DNA from: Gammaproteobacteria bacterium
GTDB taxonomy: Bacteria > Pseudomonadota > Gammaproteobacteria > Legionellales > Legionellaceae
Direction of reading: 5' to 3'
DNA: 61,853 nt
Assembly: GCA_030147635.1 (NCBI GenBank)
Contig: JASBUZ010000063.1
Span: 1-61,853 of the forward strand
Shown: positions 1 to 12,100 of the stretch, piece by piece
Layout: each line of letters opens with the position of its first letter
How positions within the stretch are numbered: position 1 is the stretch's first letter
The notes under the pieces: generated by a model
What the model saw: the letters and a program-made list of their open reading frames with translations, nothing else
What the model was told of the DNA's origin: nothing
Database searches by the model: none
Made by a program: the position numbers and the translations under genes

Positions 1-1
1 A

Positions 2-133
2 AGAAAGTGGGCTTTGAATGGCCTTCAGAAATGCAAACAAAAACCAGGCCAATCAATCAAAAGCCTAATGAGGAAAAACTCCATGTCGGTTAAACACCTT
101 TTAATTTGCGTCAAAAAAATTTTTCATGCGTAG
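2..133 (+). CDS. Transposase, 3' fragment (ISAs1-like)
   Basis: This is the last 43 codons of an open frame that enters from the left edge and stops with TAG at 131-133, inside the terminal inverted repeat. It contains an ALNxLQ motif followed by a basic SIKSLMRK segment and a hydrophobic tail, the pattern I associate with the C-terminus of ISAs1/H-repeat DDE transposases. The protein would act on its own element's ends. The stop codon overlaps, in another frame, the ATG at 126 that opens the NRPS remnant. The alternative is that it is a non-coding end of the element; similarity over 43 residues is weak. Confidence 0.5.
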   Translation, partial: RKWALNGLQKCKQKPGQSIKSLMRKNSMSVKHLLICVKKIFHA

Positions 134-138
134 GCCCT
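120..138 (-). repeat. Insertion sequence terminal inverted repeat (right end)
   Basis: Read on the minus strand this is AGGGCCTACGCATGAAAAA, identical over 19 bases to 61715-61733 on the plus strand. It marks the boundary between element DNA and NRPS DNA. The target duplication cannot be read because the other flank of this copy is outside the window. Confidence 0.85.
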
Positions 139-3100
139 GTAAGTATCCTATTGATTTAATACAACAGACACCTTCTGTTTGGAATGATTTATTAGAAATT
201 TTTTCTGAACGTAAATTAAAAACTGTGACTTGTCTTGTGGGAGGAGAGCCTGCAGAAATTTCGTTGTTAAAGAAGTTAAAAGAAAATGCTCAGGATGTAG
301 TTAATGTATATGGTCCAACAGAGACAACTATTTGGAGTACAAGCTATCTTATAGATGACGTGCAAGATAAACAAATTATTGGTACACCGCTTCAAGGGGA
401 GCAGGCCTATATTCTAGATTCAGAGCAAAACCAAATCGATTTAGCTCATGTAATTGGTGAGTTGTATATCGGTGGAATAGGCCTTGCTCGAGGCTATTTA
501 AACCAGCCTAAATTAACAAAAGAGCATTTTCTACCAAATCCATTTTTAAATGACGGGAGCAGATTGTATAAAACTGGTGATTTAGTACGCAAATTATCGT
601 GTGGAAATATTGAGTATCTTGGCCGTAATGATACCCAAGTAAAAATTAGGGGACATAGAGTTGAACTCATTGAAATAGAAATTATTCTAGGGCGCTACAA
701 AGGTATTAAGCAATGTGTAGTGTTACAGCAAAATGAGGGTGACACATCATACTTAGTTGCATTTTACACGGGTGAAAGTGTTTTTCAAATAGCGACATTA
801 AAGGAATATATGTCTCGGTTCGTGCCTGAATACATGATTCCAAATAGTTATGTTCATTTGAATAAATTTCCACTAACACGTTCAGGGAAAATAGATCGTA
901 AACTTTTATCAGTGCACAAGAGCGTGGCAGTAGAGTCTAATTTTTTAGACGATAAGCTAGGTTTACCCGAAACCAGTTTAACGAGTGATGTAGAGTTGTT
1001 TATTGCAAGTTTGTGGCAGAAGGTGCTGAAGACGGGTGATAAGAAGTTAACTAAAACAAGTCATTTTCTACATCTTGGTGGGCACTCCCTGCTGTTTACC
1101 ACTATTGTGAGATCTATTCGCAAAAAATATGGTGTGTACCTAAAAATTAAGGAGTTTTTAGAACATTTGGAGCTGCATGATTTGGCTAGTTATGTTGAGT
1201 CAAAGCGCACGCAGAACATGACAAATAAACATAATACGACAGCAGATAGTCGTTTTCGGGCAGAACCTCAAAATTTGTTCTTGGATTTTCCACTGACAGA
1301 AGTTCAAGCAAGCTATTTAATTGGTCGAGAGAAATTTTGGACTTTGGGCGGTATATCAACACACATATATATGGAATTTGGGTTTGAAAAGCTGGATAGA
1401 GATGTACTAGAGAAAGCTTGGAATAAGGTGATTGAGAGACACTCGGCTTTACGCCTAGTTTTTCATAATAATCAGCAGCATATTTTAAAAACTGTTCCTT
1501 ACTATAAAATTGATTTGGTTCAGCATGGTCAGGCAAGAGCCAATATGTCTCATCAAGTGTTTGATCCAGCTTGTTATCCTTTGTTTGATGTTAAAGTTTC
1601 TAACTTGAAAGCAAAGCAATATTTGCATATTAGTTTGGATGCCATGATTGCAGATGTATACAGTTTGAATATCATCTTGTCTGACTTAACAAGCTACTAT
1701 CAGGGGCGCTACCCCAAAGGTTTAGAGGTATCATTCAGAGATTATGCGCTGTACGAGCTTTCTATGAAGTCAAGTCCAGCTTATCTGAAAGCGCAAGCTT
1801 ATTGGCGCTCTAAGCTTCCGAATATGCCGAGCGCACCCAAACTACCGCTTTGTGAAGTAGTTTCATCGGTCAAAAAAGTACAATTTAGTTCAATGAGCCA
1901 AGTGATCTCTCAAAAGACTTGGGTGGCGCTTAAATCACAAGCAAATCAGAAAAATATTAGCCCTACAACTATCTTACTGGTGCTGTATGGGATTGTCTTA
2001 TCCCGGTTTAGTAAACAACAAGATATTTTGTTAAATATCACTTTATTTAATAGAGACCCGGTCCATCCCGATATAGAGCAATTGGTTGGTGATTTTACGA
2101 CACTAGAGTTGTTTGCATTTTTTAATCAAACAAAATCTTCGATGCTTAATTGTTTTCAGACAAAACAATCTGAGTTATGGGAGGACTTAGAGCATCGTTT
2201 ATTTTCTGGTACTGAAGTTGCGAGAGCAATTAAAAAATATCATGGATATCCACCTGAGTACATTGTTGCGCCCTATGTTTTTACGAGTGCAATCGGTCTC
2301 ACCTCAAGTGAAAAAGTATTGTTGAATAATACATTTAGTGGGTGTGTGTATGAGTCGGCTCAGACTTCGCAGTGTATTTTAGATAATATATTACGGGAAC
2401 AAAATGGGTGCTTAAAGGTCGATTGGTATTATGTTGACTCTTTGCTGGATAGCTCATTTATTACCCATTTATTTAATTGCTATATTGAGCTAATTGAATA
2501 TATTTCTGCTGCAAATTGGGAGCAAGCTTTTCCGGAGATTGAGCTGTGCGCTCGAGATACTACAGTTATTAAAAAGGCTAATCAGGCGTCAATTCCTTTG
2601 CAAAAAGGAAATAAAACCCTCGTTGAAAGTTGTAGCCTGGCTTCGAACCAGATAGCGGTAATCGATAGTAACGGTAAATACTCTTATGCTGATATACAAA
2701 CTGCAAGCGCATCTATTGCAGCTCATTTGGCTTTTTTGATTGAGCAGAAAGAGAAACTGGTTGCGGTGTTGTGTGAGAAGGGTCATCTACAGGTTATTGC
2801 AACACTTGGAATCATGAAAGCAAGCATGGCTTTTTTGCCATTAAGTATGGATTGGCCCATTGCTCGTTTGAAAGAAATATTACAGGAAGGGGGCGTTCAG
2901 ACCATTTTAATTTCAGAAGCAGGATATGAAATGGTTAAAGCTTCGCTTTTAAGCGAGCGTTATAACTTGGTACGTATTAGAACATGCTTAGAAAGCGAAG
3001 CTAAGCTCAGTACTTTGTTTAACTTAAAGCAGCCTGAGCCAAATGATCTTGCTTATGTCATTTTTACTTCTGGAAGTACTGGGAAGCCTAAAGGTGTGAG

Positions 3101-6100
3101 TATTTCTCACTACAGTGTTGTAAACACTTTGCAGGCGGTGAATGAGAAGTTTAGAGTAACTCCCGAAGATAAAGTTTTGGCCTTGTCGGAGCTTAGTTTT
3201 GACTTAGCAATTTATGACATTTTTGGGATGCTCATGTCAGGCGGAGTGATTGTTTTTCCTGATCAAGAGCATGTAAAAGAGCCTGCTCACTGGTATCACC
3301 TGATAACGCGCTATCAGGTTACTATTTGGAATAGCGTGCCACAGCTGATGCGATTATTTTTGGATTATGTAGATATCAATCTACGTGACTTGAGCACATT
3401 AAGGCTGGTTTTATTAAGTGGGGATTGGATTCCAATTAATCTACCTTCTCAGATTAAAGCCCATAATCCGGATATGGCGGTAATAAGTCTTGGTGGGGCA
3501 ACGGAAGGTTCTATTTGGTCTATTTGGTATGAGGTGAAGTCGATAGAGTCTGAGTGGACATCTATTCCATATGGTCAAGCAATGCCCAACCAGAAAGTAT
3601 ATATTTTAAATCAAGCATTAAGTCACTGCCCTGTAGGTGTTTTAGGTGATATTTATTTAGGTGGGCTAGGGCTTGCTTTGGGATACTGGGGAAACGAAGA
3701 AAAGACAAATGCTCATTTTATAGAGCATCCGAGTTTAGGGCGCTTATACAAGACTGGAGATATTGGGCTTTGGCATGCAGATGGATACATAGTTTTTCAA
3801 GGACGATATGACAGTCAAGTAAAAAGGAATGGATATCGTGTTGAATTAGAAGAGATTGCAAAAAAACTTATTATAAATGGGGATCTTGAAGATGCTTCAG
3901 TTCGGTTGCACGATAACAGTCGTCTGGTAGCGTATTTAGTTTCTAAGGCTTTTTGTTCACATTATTTTGAAGGGTTTGATGAAGAGAAGTTTAGACTTGA
4001 AGTACATGGAGTTCGATGTGATTTAGAGCATACTTATAAACTTTCAATTCTTCAGGATAAAAAGTTATATCAACGTTATAAGAGCTATAGACGGTTTGCT
4101 CGTGGTCAGCTACCGGCTGCAAACCAGTTGTTGCCGACACGGATAGTGTCGAAATTCTCTCAGCCAAAGCGTAGACTGGAAGCAGTAGACCTCCCATGGT
4201 TGTTTTCACCATTAAGTGCTATGCAACTGTCCGATAAAGTATTGCCCAAATACTTGTATCCGTCGGCTGGAAGTACTTATGCCATACAGTCTTACTTATA
4301 TCTTCCATTTGAGATGGGAGATCTTTGCGCTGGATATTATTACTTTCATCCGACTTTACATACCTTTCACTTAGTACATCATAATGTGCTTGGCTTGTTT
4401 CCTAGAATTGAGTTTGTAAACTACCGATCCGCAATAGAACCTTTATACAAAAGGCAGTGCTGGTTTTCCTACTTAGAGCTGGGGCACATGCTTTTTCAAG
4501 TGACAGCAGCCTTAGATGAAAGGAATATTTCGTATCGACTTATTTTAGATGAACCGTTAGATGTGCATGATGAAAGCGCCTATCGGCGAATGGCATACCT
4601 AGAGCTGGGCGAACCCCAGGCACACAGTAATATGTCTTGTTTATGTAAACTGGAAACTTCTGTGTTGTATAAAGAGGGGCGTTTGTTTCAAGGAGGAAGT
4701 CATTCTTTCGATTTAGATGCCCAATCCTTGATGCTACAAACTAATATTGAAGTTGGACAAATTTTGGAGTCAGCCGAAGCCCTTATTTTTTGGGAGGGAG
4801 TAGGTGAGATACAAGCTTGGATACAGGCTGGTTTTGAAGTACAACGTCTACAGAGTCATTGGCAAGAATTAAACCTCGGAAGCTGTGCACTAGATTTAGA
4901 ACCATATCATGGAATAACTTATGCAACGATAGGGCATACAGTATCTGATGGTGTGGTATATGTAATGGCACTTGGAAAAATGATGGCAGGTGATGAGGTT
5001 AGAGGGGAAACCCAGCCTACTGGTATGGGATATATTGATACACTGAAGGTGAAGTTAAAGCGATGCTTACCTGGTTATATGTTGCCAGATGATTATTTAT
5101 TATTAGAAGAGTGGCCGTTAACTGCTAATGGGAAGCTTGATGTAAAAGCTCTTCCTAGGCCAGAGCGTAATACAATAGCTGAGTTTGTAGCACCTAAAAC
5201 AAACCTAGAGATAGAATTATGTGCGCTCTGGCAAGAGGTATTAGCCATTGATGCCGTTGGTGTATGCGATGATTTTTTTCAGATTGGTGGAAACTCTATC
5301 TCGGCGATTCAAGTTGTAGGGAGGATGCAATCTATTGATTTTAATGTTTCTGTTTATGATATTTTCTTGCACCGGAGTATTTTTAAACTGATTGAACATG
5401 TAAATAAACAACAACATTGGGTAGACAGCGTTTATGCACCATACCAATTGATTGATGAGGATATAAAGCGGGCTATTTTGAGCTCAGATAGATATGCAGA
5501 TTATGTGATTGAGGATATTTATCCGGCTAGCTATTTACAGATGGGTATGATTTTGGAGTCATTAAAAAGCCCTAACTATAGTGCTTACCATGAGGTCTCC
5601 ATTTATGAAATGCATTTAGCATTTCATGAGAAAGATTTTTTAAATTGTTTCAACAAGTTAGTTTTCAAGCATCCAGTACTGAGAACCTGCTTCAATGAAA
5701 ATATCCGATATGGTTATATCGCTATTCAGCTTAAAGCAATTAATTTACAGGATTACGTTAATGTATTGCCGTACGACTTGGATATTAATGATTTTGTTGT
5801 AAAAGAAAAAAATAATGCAATTTCTATAGATTCGCCAGGATTATTTAGATTATTTATATTTAACATTAAGGAGCATCACTTCACTTTAGCGCTTTCCTTT
5901 CATCATGCTATAGCTGATGGTTGGAGTGAGGCAGCTCTACTGGCTGAGTTTGTTCGTGCCTATCAGGGAAGTCCTGACTCCAGTGAGCAAGATATCCCAG
6001 TTTATCAGTTATTTATAGAGCAAGAGTTAGAAGCGCTTCATCAAGACTTTTATCGTAATTTCTGGGTAAGTTATTTAGAAGATTATAGGATGACGCAGCC

Positions 6101-9100
6101 GAATCTTACCATGAGCAACGCTGCTCCAGGTGATAGATATAATTTTTCTTTGAGTAAGATAATTACTCATGCCAGCACGTTAGAAGTATTGAAACACGCT
6201 AAAAATAGCTCGGTTTCGCCGGATATTTTATTTTTAACGGCTTATCTTCTCAGTTTGTCAAAGTTCTTGAATCAAAAAGATTTAGTTGTAGGACTTGTTA
6301 TGAACAATCGCCTTCAGCAAGCAGGTGGGGAAAAAGTATTTGGATTACACTTAAATACTGTGCCGCTAAGGATTGAGGTATTAAAAGAACACTATGATGA
6401 TATAGATAGCTTTATCAAGAAGTTGGTCAAGCAACGTACTAAGCTAGAAGCGTATAAGTTATATCCCTATGGAAAAATTAAATCAGATACTAAAGACAAT
6501 GCAGATCTATATACCTGTGTGTTTGATTATACTCACCTGCATACGAGTGACTTGCCCTATGAAAAAGTACTGGACTCTCGGACAAATATGTGGGAGTCAC
6601 AGTACCAGTTTGAGGAGACTTCACTTCCTCTTTATTTACAAGTTTCAAGGAGTACAAACAATTTCACGCTAGTTATTCAATCTAATACCAGTTTTATACA
6701 GCCTGAAACAGGGAAAAGGCTACTTGATTATATAAGTTATTATTTAGATTGCTCAGCAAAGACAGCCAAAGCAGATCCAGCCATTTTACCTTCCGAGTAC
6801 CAGCAAGTACTCTATGATTGGAATCAGACGGATGCTTCTTATCCCAGACACGAAATGGCCTACCAATTATTTGAAGCACAAGTTGAAAAAACGCCTAATC
6901 ATTCAGCATTAGTTTTTGAAACGGAATCTGTGAGCTATCGGGTGCTGAATCAACGCTCGAATCAACTTGCTCACTTTATTCGTACGTATTACGAGAATAA
7001 GGGACAACGGTTAGAGCCGGATACACTGATTGCCTTGTATCTTCAGCGTTCAGTAGAGCTGGTTGTAGCTATATTAGGCGTTTTGAAAGCCGGAGGTGCT
7101 TATGTACCGATAGAGCCTGAACATCCTAGGGAAAGAATACGGTATGTGCTTGCGGATACGAAGGTGGAATTATTACTAACTCAAGAACACTTTGGACAGC
7201 AGTTGCTTGAGACAGTGCCATCAAATTCGATAGATATTACATATATTGATTGCGAAGATAGGTTTGCAGCTTATAATCAGGGTAATTTAAAACCAATGAA
7301 TCTATCTGAAGATTTAATATACGTCATGTATACCTCTGGGAGTACTGGCCGACCTAAAGGAGTAGCACTGCAGCATAGGGGGATAGTCAACCAAATTGAC
7401 TGGATGCAGAAGACATATCCTGTGGTTAGAGGGGATATGATCTTACAGAAAACGCCATACTCTTTTGATGTTTCAGTCCTAGAAATCTTGTGGCCAATTT
7501 GTTACGGAGCCACAGTTGTTATGACCAGGCCAGAACATCATACCAACAGTCCGTATTTATATGAGCTCATGATAAGCCAAAACGTTACTATGGTACATTT
7601 TGTTCCAAGTATGTTAACAGCTTTTATTGATTACTTGGAACTGGAAAACTATAAAATGCCTTCAGCCTTGAGGCATATTATTTGTATAGGCGAGGATTTC
7701 CCGGTTGCTCTTGCCCAGAAAGCAAAAAGACTAAGCCATTGTGCACTTAAACTACATAATTTATATGGCCCAACAGAAGCTTCCATTGCAGTGACTGCTT
7801 ATGACTATAAAGATGATCACATGTATATTGGCAAACCTATTCAAAATATCCAAGTCTATGTTTTAGATGAACGTTACTCACCAGTTCCTATTGGGACGAC
7901 TGGTGAGTTGTATCTTGGCGGAGTTGGGCTTGCACGTGCATATTTGAATAAACCTAAACAAACACAAGAGCACTTTATAGAAAATCCATTTGCACTTGAA
8001 GTATCGCGTAATAAAGAAAATGACCGACTTTATAAAACCGGTGATTTAGTGCGTTGGTTGCCTGATGGAAATTTGGAATATATTGGTCGCAATGATGCTC
8101 AGATAAATATCCGTGGACTCCGAATTGAGTGCAGTGAAATTGAGAATGTTTTACTTGGTTACCAGGGGATTAAGCGATGTATCGTTTTGTTAAGACAGAA
8201 TGAAGAAAGGCAATATTTAATTGCCTATTATCTTTCAGACGAAGCAATCTCACGTAGTAGTTTGAAAGGCTATTTATTGGATATACTTCCTAATTATATG
8301 GTACCTAGGTATTTTATAAGGCTCGAGCTATTTCCTCTGACTAAAAATGGTAAGCTCAATCGAGCAGAATTGCCTGATCCTGATTTTACCTTGAATGATT
8401 TAGCCTATGTAGCGCCATGCACAGAGCTTGAAGAGAAGCTGTGCTCCATTTGGCAGCAGTTACTGAAGTTAGAGCGAGTTGGTATAAAAGATAACTTTTT
8501 TACGTTGGGTGGTGACTCCATTTTAAGTATTCAACTAGTCTCTATGATGCGTAGAGAAGGGATTGAGTGCACAGTTAAAGATCTTTTTGAGTATGGCAAT
8601 ATCGAGCGCTTAGCGAATGAAATGACAAAACATCGTGATGGTATGCCTCTGCCGATATTGAGAGAGCAGAGCTCTACAGTCCACGACTTTTCTTTGCTAA
8701 ATATTTCAGATGCGCTTTTAGCGAAACTGCAAAAACGTTATAACGTAGAAGCCTTATATCGAGCAACAAATTTGCAGCAAGGCTTGATTTATCATGCTCT
8801 AGCACACCCAGAGGATGATGCCTACCGAGTGCAAATATTGTTGGATTATTATGATGTACTAGACATAGAGCTGTACCGAAAAGCTTGGGAAGTTGCCATA
8901 GAAACTTATCCTTCACTCAGGTTATGTTTTAACTGGGAAGAAGAGCTAATTCAGGTTATTACTAAGTCTGCTCAGCTTGATTGTACAGAGCATGATTTGA
9001 GTGAGGTCGATGATAAGCCGGATGCTATTGCATTGATTCAAAAGCAAGACCGTAAGGAAAAATTTAACTTAGAGCAGCCTGGCCTATTTAGATTGCATAT

Positions 9101-12100
9101 TATTAAGCAAGCTGACAGGCACTTTACTATCTTAAAAAGTGAGCACCACAGTATTACTGATGGCTGGAGTGAAACTATTTTAGTACAGAAGATACAGGAT
9201 ATTTACCATCAATTGACGAGGGGGCAATTACCAAAAATTATACGTGATACAGCCTATTATCGTGCCCAAAATTATATTGTAAAACATCAAAGTAAGGGCA
9301 ATGCTTATTGGAGGATGAAAGTAAGACAGATTGAGCATCCGAATGATATTAATGCATTACTTAGCACTTACACAGACTTGGAAAAGTTTCAGGTAGTGGC
9401 TAAGCCTTGCAATGTGAGTGTGGTTTTAAAAAGCGAAGAGTATAAATATTTGAAAGAGTTTGCTCAGCATGTGGGGGTTACTTTCAATGCCTTGCTTCAA
9501 TTTTCCTGGCATAAAGTAGTACAAGCTTATACACAAGATGATCAAACAATCGTGGGAACGGTGGTATCTGGTAGAGCAATTCCTATAGAAGGTATCACTG
9601 AAAGTGTAGGGCTTTATATTAATACATTACCCATGATTATTGAGTGGAATAATACGCTATCAGTTGTTGAGCAACTGCAGTCAATTCATTTGAAAATTAC
9701 AGAACTAAATGAGAATGCCTATGCTTCTTTGGCGGAAGTGCAAGAGGGCTCCGGGCGATTATTTCATAGCATTTTGGTATTTGAGAATTATCCGACTCAA
9801 AGTGTAAGCTCTTATGCTCAAGATACGCCCTTCGTTAATGTGCAGCCAGGGATAGAGAAAGCAGATTATCCTTTGGTGTTAGTTATCTATGCAGTAGAGC
9901 ATGGGCTTAAAATAGATTTACACCATGATGGGAATAACTTAGTACGAGCAAAGGCGGAGCGCTTGTTGGCCCATTTAAGGAATATTATTCAGCAGATTCC
10001 TGGTATGTTGAGAGAGCCTCAATATAAGGTGACTCTACTTGATGCTGCTGATTATAATCACATGATACATGATTGGAATCAGACTATCGGATACGCCCCG
10101 ACAAGAAAAACAATTATTCACTTGTTTGAGGAGCGAGTCGAGAAATCACCTGATGATGTAGCTTTAGTATTTAATAAACAGCATTTAACTTATCGGCAGC
10201 TAGATGAGCAATCCAATCAATTAGCAAGGTTGATTCAAAAGCAGTCTAAACCAACCGGTCTTGTTGCCTTATACCTTGAGCGTTCATTTGAGATGGTAAT
10301 TGCAATATTGGGTGTACTTAAAGCTGGAGGTGCTTATGTCCCCATTGATACAAACTATCCTCAAGCACGTATTAATGCCATGCTACAAGACAGTAAGCCA
10401 AGCCTTTTACTCACCCAAGCGCGATACTTAGAGAACTTTGACCATACGCATTGTACGCACATGGCTTTAGATGATGCTTTATATGGCTTAGAAAGCAAGA
10501 AAGCATTAAAGCCTGTTGAGCCGCATGCTTTAGCCTACGTCATGTATACCTCAGGAACGACTGGAAAGCCTAAAGGGGTTATGGTGACACATCAAAATTT
10601 GGCGTATTTTGTGTGCTATCAAAAGCAATATTTTGCACTAAATTCCAAAAGTAAAGTACTACAGTACGCAAGCATTGGCTTTGATGCATCAATTTCTGAA
10701 ATTTTTAATGCGCTCACTTCGGGGGCTCAATTGATGCTTATCGACGATACTATTCGTGCTGAGCCAGAGATGCTATTAGATTTTCTATTGAAGCATAAAA
10801 TCACCTGGGCAACACTTCCTCCCAGTCTATTATCAAGCTTAAATTATCAGCCTTTACCTGCACTGAAAACATTGGTTGTTGCAGGGGAGTCGTGTTCTCA
10901 AGAAACCATGCTGACTTGGGCAAGGAATCGTCGACTCATCAACGCATATGGTCCTGCGGAGGGAACCGTTTGCTGTACGATGCATGATTATAAGCCTGGA
11001 GATTTAAATACCAATATTGGTACACCCCTTTGTCATGTGAAACTCTACGTGCTGAATGAACAGATGCATCCTGTACCCGTGGGAGTTATTGGAGAGCTGT
11101 ATATCGCCGGAGCTGGTGTTGCCCGTGGCTACCTCAATCAGCCAGAGCTCACAAAGTCAAAGTTTATTTCCAATCCATTCGCAACAGAACAGGATATTGC
11201 TGAAGGGCACACACGGCTTTATAAAACGGGTGATTTAGTGCGTTGGTTGGAGGGGGGGCAGCTTGAGTATATTGGACGAGCGGATTCTCAAGTAAATATA
11301 AGAGGGTTTCGAGTTGAATGTCATGAAGTAGAAAGTGTTATTAATAGCCACAAGGCGGTTCAAGCATCCACAGTTCAACTCCATGAGACTGAAAGTGGAA
11401 AACAGTTGGTTGCTTATTATACGCTGGAGCCTTCCCATCAAAGAGGCCAAATGAGCTGGTGGCCATCAGTTGCCGAATATTATATTTACGATGATCTGCT
11501 CTACTCTTTGATGACGTCACATACGACAAGAAATGAATGCTATCGTTTGGCCATTCGTCATACTGTGAAAAATCTCACCGTACTTGATATTGGGGCAGGG
11601 CCCGATGTGGTTTTATCACGTATTTGTATTGAGGAAGGTGCGGAAAAAGTTTATGCCATTGAGTATTTAGAATCCACATACAATCAAGCAAGAAAAACCA
11701 TTCAACGATTGCAATTAGAAGATAAAATTCATTTAATTTTGGGAGACAGTCGAGAAATCACTTTGCCAGAGCAGTGCGATGTTTGTGTATCAGAAATCGT
11801 TGGCTCTATTGGAGGGGCAGAGGGAGCTGCTGTCATTTTAGAAGATGCAAAAGCTCGGCATATCAAAAAAAAGGGGAAATTTATTCCTGAGCGGAGTGTG
11901 ACACAGATAGCAGCCGTTGCTCTTCCAAGAGAACTGGTTGAGAAGCCATATATTCATCCTGTGCAGTACGCTTATATACAGCAAATATATAAACAGGTGG
12001 GTCATCCATTTGATTTGAGACTGTGTTTGAAAGGGGTGGGGCCTCAAGATTTAATATCTGACACTGATGTATTTGAGGAGCTTACATGGAATATGCTGGA

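Larger units (their letters stand above)
1..138 (+). mobile_element. Right end of an ISAs1-like insertion sequence
   Basis: The window opens inside an insertion sequence. Its outer end is the 19-bp sequence at 120-138, which recurs in inverted orientation and with perfect identity at 61715-61733. A reading frame ending inside that repeat resembles the C-terminus of ISAs1-family transposases. From 139 onward the sequence is NRPS adenylation-domain coding DNA, so the element sits inside the NRPS gene. The family name is inferred from the faint C-terminal similarity here and the clearer N-terminus at the other edge. Confidence 0.7.
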
